Positions 1 to 6,240 of a stretch of DNA of 9,986 bases are shown piece after piece. Under the pieces are notes generated by a model, which ran no database searches, was not told the origin of the DNA, and saw only the letters and a program-made list of their open reading frames with translations. How positions within the stretch are numbered: position 1 is the stretch's first letter; every line of letters starts with the position of its first letter. Source of the stretch: an uncultured Eubacteriales bacterium (lineage in GTDB: Bacteria; Bacillota; Clostridia; Oscillospirales; Butyricicoccaceae); the NCBI GenBank assembly GCA_905199135.1, contig CAJKFC010000065.1:1-9986 (forward strand), read 5' to 3'. The position numbers were made by a program, and so were the translations under genes.

Positions 1-26
1 TAACAAGCACACAGGAGGATTTTCAT

Positions 27-356
27 ATGAAACCCGGAAGAATACCCATGGGCGGCATGAACATGAACGCCCTTATGAAACAGGCCCAGAAAATGCAGGA
101 CAATATCAAGAAGCTTCAGGAAGAGCTTGAAAACCGCGAATATACAGCTACATCGGGCGGCGGCGCCGTAACGGCGGTCGTCAAGTCCAAGCAGGTCAAA
201 TCTCTCACAATAAGCCCCGAAGTTATCGACCCCGAGGACGCAGAGATGCTCTCCGACCTCATTCTCGCCGCTGTCAACTCGGCTCTCAAAGAGGCTGAGG
301 ACACATACACAGCCGAGATGGGCAAAATCACGGGCGGCATGGGCGGTCTTTTCTAA
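27..356 (+). CDS. ybaB: YbaB/EbfC-family nucleoid-associated protein
   Basis: This 109-residue protein matches the YbaB/EbfC family, small dimeric DNA-binding proteins that coat the nucleoid and are usually encoded directly before recR. Visible features are a Gly/Met-rich N-terminus (about residues 1-13), a long charged amphipathic helix (about 14-38, rich in K, Q and E), a beta-rich core containing GGGAVTAVV and VKSLTI, and a Gly/Met-rich tail ending in GGMGGLF. Length and architecture are normal for the family. A strong AGGAGG (13-18) lies 8 bases before the ATG, which supports this start. recR begins 3 bases after the stop. The TAA at positions 1-3 may be the stop of an upstream gene; dnaX is the usual neighbour in Bacillota, but too little sequence is present to say. 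Function in this organism is inferred from the family. Confidence 0.92.
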   Translation: MKPGRIPMGGMNMNALMKQAQKMQDNIKKLQEELENREYTATSGGGAVTAVVKSKQVKSLTISPEVIDPEDAEMLSDLILAAVNSALKEAEDTYTAEMGKITGGMGGLF

Positions 357-359
357 ACC

Positions 360-959
360 ATGAAATATTTCGCAGCCCCCGTAGAAGCTCTCATAGAACA
401 ATTCGCCAAGCTGCCGGGCATAGGTACAAAAACCGCCCAGCGGCTTGCTTTTCACATTCTGTCTCTTCCGCCCGAGGAGATAGAGGCCTTTGCCGCTACG
501 CTTTTAGCGGCAAAAAGCGATGTTCACACCTGTAAAATATGTCAGAACCTCACCCAAGGTGAGGTTTGCCGCATATGTTCAGATCCTTCAAGGGACAAAA
601 GCACTATATGCGTCGTGTCAGATCCAAAGGATCTTATCGCCATAGAAAAGACCAAGGAGTATAACGGACTTTACCATGTGCTCCACGGTTCTATTTCCCC
701 TTTGAACGGAATAGGCCCAGAAAATCTCAAGATCAAGGAGCTGCTTGTCCGTTTGAGCGACGAGGACATCAAAGAGGTCATCATGGCCACAAATCCCGAC
801 ACCGAGGGCGAGACGACGGCAGTGTATCTGGCAAGGCTTTTGAAGCCTTTCAACATCAAAATAACCCGCCTTGCCTACGGCATACCCGTGGGAGGCCATC
901 TGGAATTTGCCGATAAGGTCACCCTGTCAAGGGCCATTGAAGGACGGCGGGAGCTTTAG
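360..959 (+). CDS. recR: Recombination mediator protein RecR
   Basis: RecR acts with RecO (and RecF) to load RecA on single-stranded DNA at gaps and during recombinational repair. The 199-residue length is typical. Visible in order: a helix-hairpin-helix segment LPGIGTKTAQRLA (about residues 18-30); a four-cysteine zinc site C58-x2-C61-x8-C70-x2-C73; a TOPRIM domain starting near ICVVSDPKD (about 82-90) with the acidic DTEGE motif; and the conserved C-terminal GIPVGG...RAIEGRREL. All key residues are present. The ATG lies 3 bases after the ybaB stop and has only a poor Shine-Dalgarno (GGCGGT some 10 bases upstream), so translation is probably coupled to ybaB. The ybaB-recR pair is a conserved arrangement. 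The DNA of this gene carries several perfect short inverted repeats, listed separately. Confidence 0.97.
   Translation: MKYFAAPVEALIEQFAKLPGIGTKTAQRLAFHILSLPPEEIEAFAATLLAAKSDVHTCKICQNLTQGEVCRICSDPSRDKSTICVVSDPKDLIAIEKTKEYNGLYHVLHGSISPLNGIGPENLKIKELLVRLSDEDIKEVIMATNPDTEGETTAVYLARLLKPFNIKITRLAYGIPVGGHLEFADKVTLSRAIEGRREL
489..514. repeat. Perfect 10-bp inverted repeat (hairpin) inside recR
   Basis: The arms TTTGCCGCTA (489-498) and TAGCGGCAAA (505-514) are exact reverse complements around a 6-base loop. The repeat lies in frame over recR residues 44-52. There is no T-tract downstream on either strand, so it is not a terminator. The sequence is certain; any function is unknown. Confidence 0.6.
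546..566. repeat. Perfect 9-bp inverted repeat (hairpin) inside the recR zinc-site codons
   Basis: The arms AACCTCACC (546-554) and GGTGAGGTT (558-566) are exact reverse complements around a CAA loop. The repeat encodes residues 63-69, exactly the segment between the two cysteine pairs of RecR. Only two T residues end the 3' arm plus one more, so it does not resemble an intrinsic terminator. The structure is visible; its function is unknown and could be chance. Confidence 0.6.
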
Positions 960-963
960 AGGA
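958..963 (+). promoter_or_regulatory. Ribosome binding site deciding the methyltransferase start
   Basis: AGAGGA overlaps the last two bases of the recR stop codon and lies 6 bases before the ATG at 970. It favours that start over the in-frame ATG at 871, which lies inside recR without a good ribosome binding site and would add 33 residues that do not resemble the family. Confidence 0.7.
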
Positions 964-969
964 CAGTTT

Positions 970-1830
970 ATGTATTTGGCAGATAAATGGAAAGACTATG
1001 AGCTTTTGGACTGCGGAGACGGTCAGAGGCTCGAAAGATGGGGCAGTTTCAATCTTGTCCGCCCCGATCCCCAGGCCATCTGGGAAAAAAGCAACCCCAA
1101 AATGTGGAAAAACGCCCACGGTAAATATACCCGTTCCAACACAGGCGGCGGCAGCTGGGACAAGAAACAGCTGCCCGAAAGCTGGACAATTAACTACGGT
1201 GACTTGAAATTCGGTATAAAGCCCATGAATTTCAAGCACACAGGCATATTTCCCGAGCAGGCCGCCAACTGGGATTTTATACAGCGCATAATAAGGGATC
1301 GCAAGGGTCCCGTAAATGTGCTCAACCTCTTCGCCTATACAGGCGGAGCCACGGTTGCCGCCGCCAAGGCGGGAGCTTCGGTCTGTCATGTCGACGCCGC
1401 CAGAGGTATGGTGGCATGGGCAAAGGACAACGCCAAGCTTTCGGGTCTTGCCGACGCCCCCATAAGATATATAGTCGACGACTGCAAAAAGTTCGTTGAA
1501 AGAGAGATAAACAGAGGCAGAAAATATGACGCCATAATAATGGACCCTCCCTCCTACGGAAGAGGCCCATCGGGCGAGATATGGAAATTCGAGGACAATA
1601 TCTATGACTTTGTCAGACTTTGCTCGAAAGTCCTGTCGGACAATCCCCTGTTTATAATAATCAATTCGTACACCACAGGAATATCCCCCTCTGTCCCGGT
1701 ATACATACTGGGCAGACTTATATGCCCCAATTTCGGCGGACGAGTAGAGGGCGCCGAGCTGGGAATACCCGTAAAGAGCACAGGTCTCTATCTCCCCTGC
1801 GGCCACACGGCAAGGTGGATATTCAAATAA
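970..1830 (+). CDS. Class I SAM-dependent methyltransferase, RlmI/RlmK-like (rRNA methyltransferase candidate)
   Basis: This 286-residue protein has the Rossmann-type methyltransferase core of the COG1092/PF10672 group, several members of which methylate cytosine C5 in 23S rRNA. Visible are the SAM-binding motif I, VLNLFAYTGGAT (about residues 117-128), the acidic motif II VCHVDAARG (138-146) with D142, a VDDCKKF segment (169-175) that often contacts the adenine, and motif IV MDPPSYGRG (191-199), typical of base-modifying enzymes. The N-terminal ~75 residues are Trp- and Gly-rich and are not recognisably a PUA domain, unlike classical RlmI. No second catalytic cysteine motif is obvious, so the target base is uncertain. 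The gene starts 10 bases after recR, with AGAGGA upstream, and ends 9 bases before ecfA1. A role in RNA modification is inferred from the family. Confidence 0.8.
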   Translation: MYLADKWKDYELLDCGDGQRLERWGSFNLVRPDPQAIWEKSNPKMWKNAHGKYTRSNTGGGSWDKKQLPESWTINYGDLKFGIKPMNFKHTGIFPEQAANWDFIQRIIRDRKGPVNVLNLFAYTGGATVAAAKAGASVCHVDAARGMVAWAKDNAKLSGLADAPIRYIVDDCKKFVEREINRGRKYDAIIMDPPSYGRGPSGEIWKFEDNIYDFVRLCSKVLSDNPLFIIINSYTTGISPSVPVYILGRLICPNFGGRVEGAELGIPVKSTGLYLPCGHTARWIFK

Positions 1831-1839
1831 GGAGAAAAA

Positions 1840-2691
1840 ATGGAGCAGGTCATCAAAACCGAAAAACTGACTTTTACCTATTCCACCGAGGAAGCCCGTT
1901 CTTTTGCACTGAAAGATGTGTCGCTGACTATAGACAAAGGCAGCTTTGTGGCCGTTTTGGGCCACAACGGCTCGGGTAAATCCACCTTTGCCAAACATCT
2001 CAACGCCATACTTCTCCCCAGCAAGGGAAAGGTATATTCCTACGGCTACGACACCTCCGACCCCGACAATCTTATAAATATAAGAAAGAATGTCGGCATG
2101 GTCTTTCAGAATCCCGACAATCAGCTGGTGGCCACCGTTGTTGAAGAGGACATAGCTTTTGCCCCCGAAAATCTCGGCCTGCCCTCTGACGAGATAAGAA
2201 AGCGCGTCGATCAGTGTCTTAAAGCTGTGGGAATGGAGAAATTTGCCACTCACGCCCCTCACATGCTGTCGGGGGGACAAAAGCAGAGGATAGCCATAGC
2301 AGGCATTTTGGCCATGGAGCCAAATGTCCTGGTTATGGACGAGCCCACCGCCATGCTTGACCCCGTAGGCCGCAAAGAGGTAATGCGCACCATAAAAAAG
2401 CTCAATAAAGAGGACGGCATAACTGTCATTCTGATAACCCACCACATGGACGAGGCCGCTCAGGCCGACAGAGTCGTCGTCATAGACGGCGGTCAGGTCA
2501 CTTTGGACGGCACTCCCAGAGAGGTTTTCACCCACAGAAAAGAGCTTTTGGAAATCGGTCTTTCGGTACCCCAGACTGTGGAGATTCTTTCGGTTTTGAA
2601 CGAAGCCGGCTTTGACCTGCCCGAAGACGCTTTGACCGTCAGTGAATGCTGCGACAGACTGGAAGAATTTTTGAAAGGAGAATCGGTATGA
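1840..2691 (+). CDS. ecfA1: Energy-coupling factor transporter ATPase EcfA1
   Basis: This is one of the two ATPases of an ECF-type transporter, which uses ATP hydrolysis on the cytoplasmic face to drive vitamin or metal uptake through EcfT and a substrate-binding S-component. The 283-residue length is normal. Visible are Walker A GHNGSGKST (41-49), the Q-loop VFQNPDNQ (88-95), the ABC signature LSGGQKQR (143-150), Walker B VLVMDEP (163-169) with catalytic E168, a D-loop at LDP (173-175) and the switch histidine H201. NPDNQ after the Q-loop is characteristic of EcfA/CbiO proteins. The C-terminal ~70 residues match the usual EcfA extension. AAGGAG overlaps the previous stop, 5 bases before the ATG. 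The stop overlaps the ecfA2 start as ATGA, consistent with coupled, roughly equal synthesis of the heterodimer. Confidence 0.94.
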   Translation: MEQVIKTEKLTFTYSTEEARSFALKDVSLTIDKGSFVAVLGHNGSGKSTFAKHLNAILLPSKGKVYSYGYDTSDPDNLINIRKNVGMVFQNPDNQLVATVVEEDIAFAPENLGLPSDEIRKRVDQCLKAVGMEKFATHAPHMLSGGQKQRIAIAGILAMEPNVLVMDEPTAMLDPVGRKEVMRTIKKLNKEDGITVILITHHMDEAAQADRVVVIDGGQVTLDGTPREVFTHRKELLEIGLSVPQTVEILSVLNEAGFDLPEDALTVSECCDRLEEFLKGESV

Positions 2692-3545
2692 GCGAAATTT
2701 TAAAGCTTGAAAATGTGTCCTATGTGTACGGCGCCGGAACTCCTTTTGAAAAGACCGCTATAAAGGATGTCAGCTTTACAGTGAATCAGGGCGAATTCGT
2801 CGCCATAATAGGCCACACGGGCTCGGGAAAATCCACTTTGGTGCAGCATTTCAACGCACTTTTGGCACCGACCTCGGGCAGAGTCCTCATAAACGGAGAG
2901 GACATAAACCAAAACCCTCAGACAAAGAGGGCGGCCCGTTTTGCCTGCGGTCTTGTCTTTCAGTATCCCGAATATCAGCTCTTTGAAGAGACAGTCTTTC
3001 TCGATATAGCCTTCGGCCCCAAGAATATGGGACTGAGTGATGTGGAGGTCAAGAGAAGAGTTCTTACCGCCGCCGAGGCTGTGGGAATAGACAGTCTCAC
3101 GCTGGAAAAATCCCCCTTTGACCTTTCGGGCGGGCAGAAACGCCGTGTGGCTATTGCAGGTGTAATCTCTATGGAGCCTGAAATTCTCGTCCTCGACGAA
3201 CCTATGGCAGGTCTCGACCCCAAGGGACGCGACGAGATACTGACCATGATAAAGAATTACCACAAAAAGAATAACACCACGGTAATTCTCATCACCCACA
3301 GCATGGAAGACGCCGCCAAAATGGCCGACAGAATAATCGTCATGTGCAATTCCCAAATGCTTCTGGACGGCACTCCGTCGGAGATATTCAAAGAGCACGA
3401 ACTACTCATAAAATCGGGCCTCGATGTGCCCCAGATAACCTCGGTTTTTATCGAACTTAAAAAACGAGGCTATGATGTAAATACATCGGTATATACGATA
3501 GAACAGGCGAAGGAGGAGCTTTTGAGGCTCAAGGGCATACTATGA
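2688..3545 (+). CDS. ecfA2: Energy-coupling factor transporter ATPase EcfA2
   Basis: This is the second ATPase of the ECF module, expected to form a heterodimer with EcfA1. It has 285 residues from the chosen start. Visible are Walker A GHTGSGKST (42-50), the Q-loop LVFQYPEYQLF (about 88-98), the signature DLSGGQKRR, Walker B ILVLDEPMAGLDP and the switch histidine in LITHSMEDA. QYPEYQLF and MAGLDP are typical of EcfA2, where ecfA1 carries QNPDNQ and AMLDP, which supports the A1/A2 assignment. The ATG at 2688 overlaps the ecfA1 stop and is preceded by AAAGGAG (2674-2680). A longer in-frame start at 2646 lies inside ecfA1 and would add 14 residues not expected in the family, so I reject it. The stop overlaps the ecfT start as ATGA. 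Confidence 0.94.
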   Translation: MSEILKLENVSYVYGAGTPFEKTAIKDVSFTVNQGEFVAIIGHTGSGKSTLVQHFNALLAPTSGRVLINGEDINQNPQTKRAARFACGLVFQYPEYQLFEETVFLDIAFGPKNMGLSDVEVKRRVLTAAEAVGIDSLTLEKSPFDLSGGQKRRVAIAGVISMEPEILVLDEPMAGLDPKGRDEILTMIKNYHKKNNTTVILITHSMEDAAKMADRIIVMCNSQMLLDGTPSEIFKEHELLIKSGLDVPQITSVFIELKKRGYDVNTSVYTIEQAKEELLRLKGIL

Positions 3546-4339
3546 TAAAAGACATTACTTTGGGACAGTTTTTCCCCGGCGAAACTTTTATACATAAGCT
3601 CGATCCGAGAGTAAAGCTCACTGTAAGCTTCGCCTTTATTATAATACTTTTTTTGGCAAAGGGCATATGGGCCTATGTGTTTGCGGCCGCTCTGCTTCTC
3701 GCCGTCGTGAGAATTTCAAAAACCAGTTTCAGAATGCTTTTGAAAAGCCTTAAGCCCGTGTTTTTCATAATTCTCTTTACCAGTATACTCAATATCTTCT
3801 ATGTGGACGGCACTGTTTTGGTGAAGTTCTGGATATTCGAAATCACAAAAGAGGGCCTTATGACGGCCTTTTACATGACTTCGAGAATCGTTCTTCTCAT
3901 AGCCGCCACATCGATACTCACCTACACCACCTCCCCTATCGCTCTTACCGACGCTTTGGAATATCTCATGGCGCCTTTGAACAAAATAAAATTCCCGGTC
4001 CATGATTTCGCCATGATGATGACGATAGCCATGCGCTTTATCCCCACCCTCATCGAGGAGACCGACAAGATAATGAGCGCACAGAAGGCCAGAGGAGCCG
4101 ACTTTGAAAGCGGAAACATATTCGCAAGGGCAAAAGCGCTCATACCGATACTCGTCCCCCTCTTTGTCTCGGCTTTCCGCCGCGCCGATGAACTGGCGAC
4201 AGCCATGGAGTGCAGGCTTTATCAGGGCGGCGAGGGACGCACACGAATGAAGGTATTAAAGCTCGAAAGCAGAGACTATCTCTTTATAGTCCTCTCTGTC
4301 ATAAGCTTTGCAGGTATCATGGGGCTCAGTCTGATATGA
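3542..4339 (+). CDS. ecfT: Energy-coupling factor transporter transmembrane protein EcfT
   Basis: EcfT is the membrane scaffold that links the EcfA1A2 ATPases to S-components. The 265-residue protein starts with the usual LGQFFPGETFIHKLDPRVKL segment and has hydrophobic segments at roughly 27-60, 70-90, 108-128 and 243-264. The cytoplasmic coupling region is present: the first motif is Q-K-A183-R184-G185-A-D, and the second lies at A-M222-E-C-R225-L-Y-Q-G-G-E-G-R-T, where the central ARG/ARC-type triplet reads CRL. These helices insert into grooves of the ATPases in known ECF structures. An AAGGG lies 6 bases before the ATG. No S-component gene is in the window, which fits a group II ECF module shared among several dispersed S-proteins. 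truA starts in an ATGA overlap with the stop. Confidence 0.93.
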   Translation: MIKDITLGQFFPGETFIHKLDPRVKLTVSFAFIIILFLAKGIWAYVFAAALLLAVVRISKTSFRMLLKSLKPVFFIILFTSILNIFYVDGTVLVKFWIFEITKEGLMTAFYMTSRIVLLIAATSILTYTTSPIALTDALEYLMAPLNKIKFPVHDFAMMMTIAMRFIPTLIEETDKIMSAQKARGADFESGNIFARAKALIPILVPLFVSAFRRADELATAMECRLYQGGEGRTRMKVLKLESRDYLFIVLSVISFAGIMGLSLI

Positions 4340-5103
4340 AAAATATAGCTTTAACTCTCTCCTACTGCGGCACAAACTACCACGGATGGCAGCGTCAGGA
4401 CGGTTTTCCCACCATCCAGGGAACTTTGGAGAACATAATCGCCCGCCAGACCAAGGAAAATGTAACCCTTTCGGGCTGCGGCAGAACCGACAAAGGCGTT
4501 CACGCCAAAACCTACTGCGCCAATTTCAAAAGCAACACCACAATTCCCCCGGACAGAATACCGCTGGCATTCAATGCGGTATTGCCCAAGGACATAGTGG
4601 TGACAAAGGCTGAGATTGTGCCCGATGATTTTGACGCCAGATTTTCCTGTGTGGCAAAGGAATACACCTATGTGTTTTACAACGACACCTTCCCATCCCC
4701 CTTTGACGAGCACAGGGCTTTTCACATCATAAAGCCCTTGGACATAGAGAAGATGCAGCAGGGCGCCCTTCACTTTGTGGGCAAACAGGATTTTGCCGCC
4801 GTAAAAAATGAGGGCACTCCCGTATCCTCCACCGTCCGCACCATTTACTACTGCAATGTGCGCCGAGAGGGAAAATATGTCTTTATGTCGGTGTGTGCCG
4901 ACGGCTTTTTATACAATATGGTGAGAAACATCGCCGGCTGTCTCTGGTATGTGGGACACGGCAAGTTCTCCCCCGATGACATACGCTCGATTTTGGACAG
5001 CGCCGACCGCTGCAACGGCGGCCCCACAGCTCCCCCTCAGGGACTTTACATGACACGCCTTTTTTACAGTCAGGAGGAGTTTTCAAATTGGATGAAAAAG
5101 TAA
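4336..5103 (+). CDS. truA: tRNA pseudouridine(38-40) synthase TruA
   Basis: TruA converts uridines 38, 39 and 40 in the anticodon arm of many tRNAs to pseudouridine. The 255-residue length is normal. The catalytic segment GCGRTDKGVHA (47-57) contains the essential aspartate D52; the family more often has TDAGVHA, so K53 is a tolerated variant. Other family signatures are YCGTNYHGWQRQ (10-21), FDARFSCVAKEYTY and the C-terminal GFLYNMVRNIAGCL. The ATG at 4336 overlaps the ecfT stop as ATGA and has only a weak GGGG about 11 bases upstream, so coupling to ecfT is likely. A longer frame from 4210 lies inside ecfT and is not family-like. The ecfA1-ecfA2-ecfT-truA order is well known in Bacillota, but there it is followed by rplM-rpsI, which are missing here. 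Confidence 0.95.
   Translation: MKNIALTLSYCGTNYHGWQRQDGFPTIQGTLENIIARQTKENVTLSGCGRTDKGVHAKTYCANFKSNTTIPPDRIPLAFNAVLPKDIVVTKAEIVPDDFDARFSCVAKEYTYVFYNDTFPSPFDEHRAFHIIKPLDIEKMQQGALHFVGKQDFAAVKNEGTPVSSTVRTIYYCNVRREGKYVFMSVCADGFLYNMVRNIAGCLWYVGHGKFSPDDIRSILDSADRCNGGPTAPPQGLYMTRLFYSQEEFSNWMKK
5072..5077 (+). promoter_or_regulatory. Ribosome binding site for the TTG start at 5088
   Basis: A perfect AGGAGG lies inside the end of truA, 10 bases before TTG at 5088. No in-frame ATG occurs until about residue 31 of the downstream protein, inside its membrane segment. This site therefore decides the TTG start and gives a 16-base overlap with truA. Confidence 0.75.
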
Positions 5104-6233
5104 AATCGCCCGCTTTGGATTACAGAGCGGTTTTTGTGGTTGTATTGAGAAAAATAGTGGGTTACAGCATATTTTTCATGCTTATCTACTGTTTTTTCAT
5201 CTTCCGCGAAGACATCAACATGCTGAATTTCTACCGCATAGTGTCATACTTTGACACCGATGCGGAATCTATACAGAATTTTACAAGCTATGAATTTGAG
5301 TCGGGAATAGAAAATACAAGCGCGCCTTTCGCGGGCGGACTTGTTGTGCTCAACAGGGACAGTCTTAAGATAATCAACGCCGCAGGCATAGAAGACCTGT
5401 CGGTTCAGCTGAAATACGAAAATCCCCGCCTTGTCACGGGCGACCGCCGTGTGCTGGCCTATGACATGGGCGGAAATAAGTTCAGCATATTCGGCAGCTA
5501 CGCCCTTTTAAAGCAGTATGAGACGGCGAGCCCCATAATAAACTGTGACATGAACAACAGCGGCGACATCATAGTCATATATGACGAGTCGGGCTACAAA
5601 GGCTCTGTGCAGGTATTTTCCTCCGATCTCAAAGAAAAATTTCAATGGTCCACATCGGAATATTATATACTTTCCGGCTGTATAAATGAAAACGGAAATA
5701 ACTTTTCGATAATATGCATGGACAGCAGCACGGGAGAGCCCCTTTTGAGGACATACAGCGTCAAAAACTCCGTGCCGATATATGAGGTGTCTTTGGGCGA
5801 AAGGATAGTCTATTCTCTCAAATACAACTCTGACGGCTCTCTGTGGCTCATTTGCAGCGACGGTGTATACACCTACGACAGCAAGGGAAAGGAAACCGCC
5901 GTATATTCCTATGAAACAGGCGATCTCAAATGCTTCGAGCATCGTTTCGGCACCCCTCCCGTCGCGGCGATTTCCCAGAGCGGAGGATCAAAAATCGTCT
6001 CCTTTGATTCCGACGGCTCAGAGACATACAGAGAAGGTCCTTTCGACATCAAGTATGTCTGTTCGGGTCAGGGCATGACGGCAGCCATCTCCGCCAACAA
6101 GGTGTATATTTACGAACAGGACGAAACAAACGCAAAAATATACGACGCATATGCCGCTCTGAGAGTCTCCAAGCGCTCCGACGGCTCATATCTTGCAATC
6201 TTCGGCGACCGCGCCGAGCTCCTTTCGAATTGA
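5088..6233 (+). CDS. Membrane-anchored beta-propeller-like protein, probably DUF5711 family
   Basis: No biochemical function is known to me for this 381-residue protein; it resembles the DUF5711 family of Clostridia. The first ~22 residues are short and basic. A hydrophobic segment follows at about 23-39, with no signal-peptidase-like site, so it looks like a signal anchor holding the rest outside the cell. After it, about seven or eight repeats of 35-45 residues can be followed. Each has a hydrophobic beta-strand pattern and turns such as NNSGD, NENGN, NSDGS, SQSGG and RSDGS, as in WD40/YVTN-type propellers. The last repeat runs to the C-terminus. It starts at TTG behind a perfect AGGAGG and overlaps truA by 16 bases; a CvpA-like gene starts 7 bases later. 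An envelope or sensory role is only inference. Confidence 0.65.
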   Translation: MDEKVKSPALDYRAVFVVVLRKIVGYSIFFMLIYCFFIFREDINMLNFYRIVSYFDTDAESIQNFTSYEFESGIENTSAPFAGGLVVLNRDSLKIINAAGIEDLSVQLKYENPRLVTGDRRVLAYDMGGNKFSIFGSYALLKQYETASPIINCDMNNSGDIIVIYDESGYKGSVQVFSSDLKEKFQWSTSEYYILSGCINENGNNFSIICMDSSTGEPLLRTYSVKNSVPIYEVSLGERIVYSLKYNSDGSLWLICSDGVYTYDSKGKETAVYSYETGDLKCFEHRFGTPPVAAISQSGGSKIVSFDSDGSETYREGPFDIKYVCSGQGMTAAISANKVYIYEQDETNAKIYDAYAALRVSKRSDGSYLAIFGDRAELLSN

Positions 6234-6240
6234 GGTCAAT

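Noticed and set aside
489..566. The recR hairpins as intrinsic terminators or attenuators
   Set aside because: Neither is followed by a run of T residues on either strand, and the recR frame reads through them without disruption.
871..969. A longer N-terminus for the methyltransferase starting inside recR
   Set aside because: The extra residues are recR codons read in another frame; AGAGGA before the ATG at 970 is a better initiation site.
919..2535. A 538-codon open frame on the minus strand opposite the methyltransferase and ecfA1
   Set aside because: It lies in exact codon register with two well-supported plus-strand genes, and it is open only because those genes lack TTA, CTA and TCA codons. 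Its translation shows no family motif and no ribosome binding site was evident.
2700..3398. A 232-codon open frame on the minus strand opposite ecfA2
   Set aside because: It has the same cause as the other antisense frames; ecfA2 has complete ABC motifs on the plus strand.
4210..4335. A longer N-terminus for truA starting inside ecfT
   Set aside because: TruA proteins normally begin close to the segment at 4336, and the ATGA overlap with ecfT is the usual coupling pattern.
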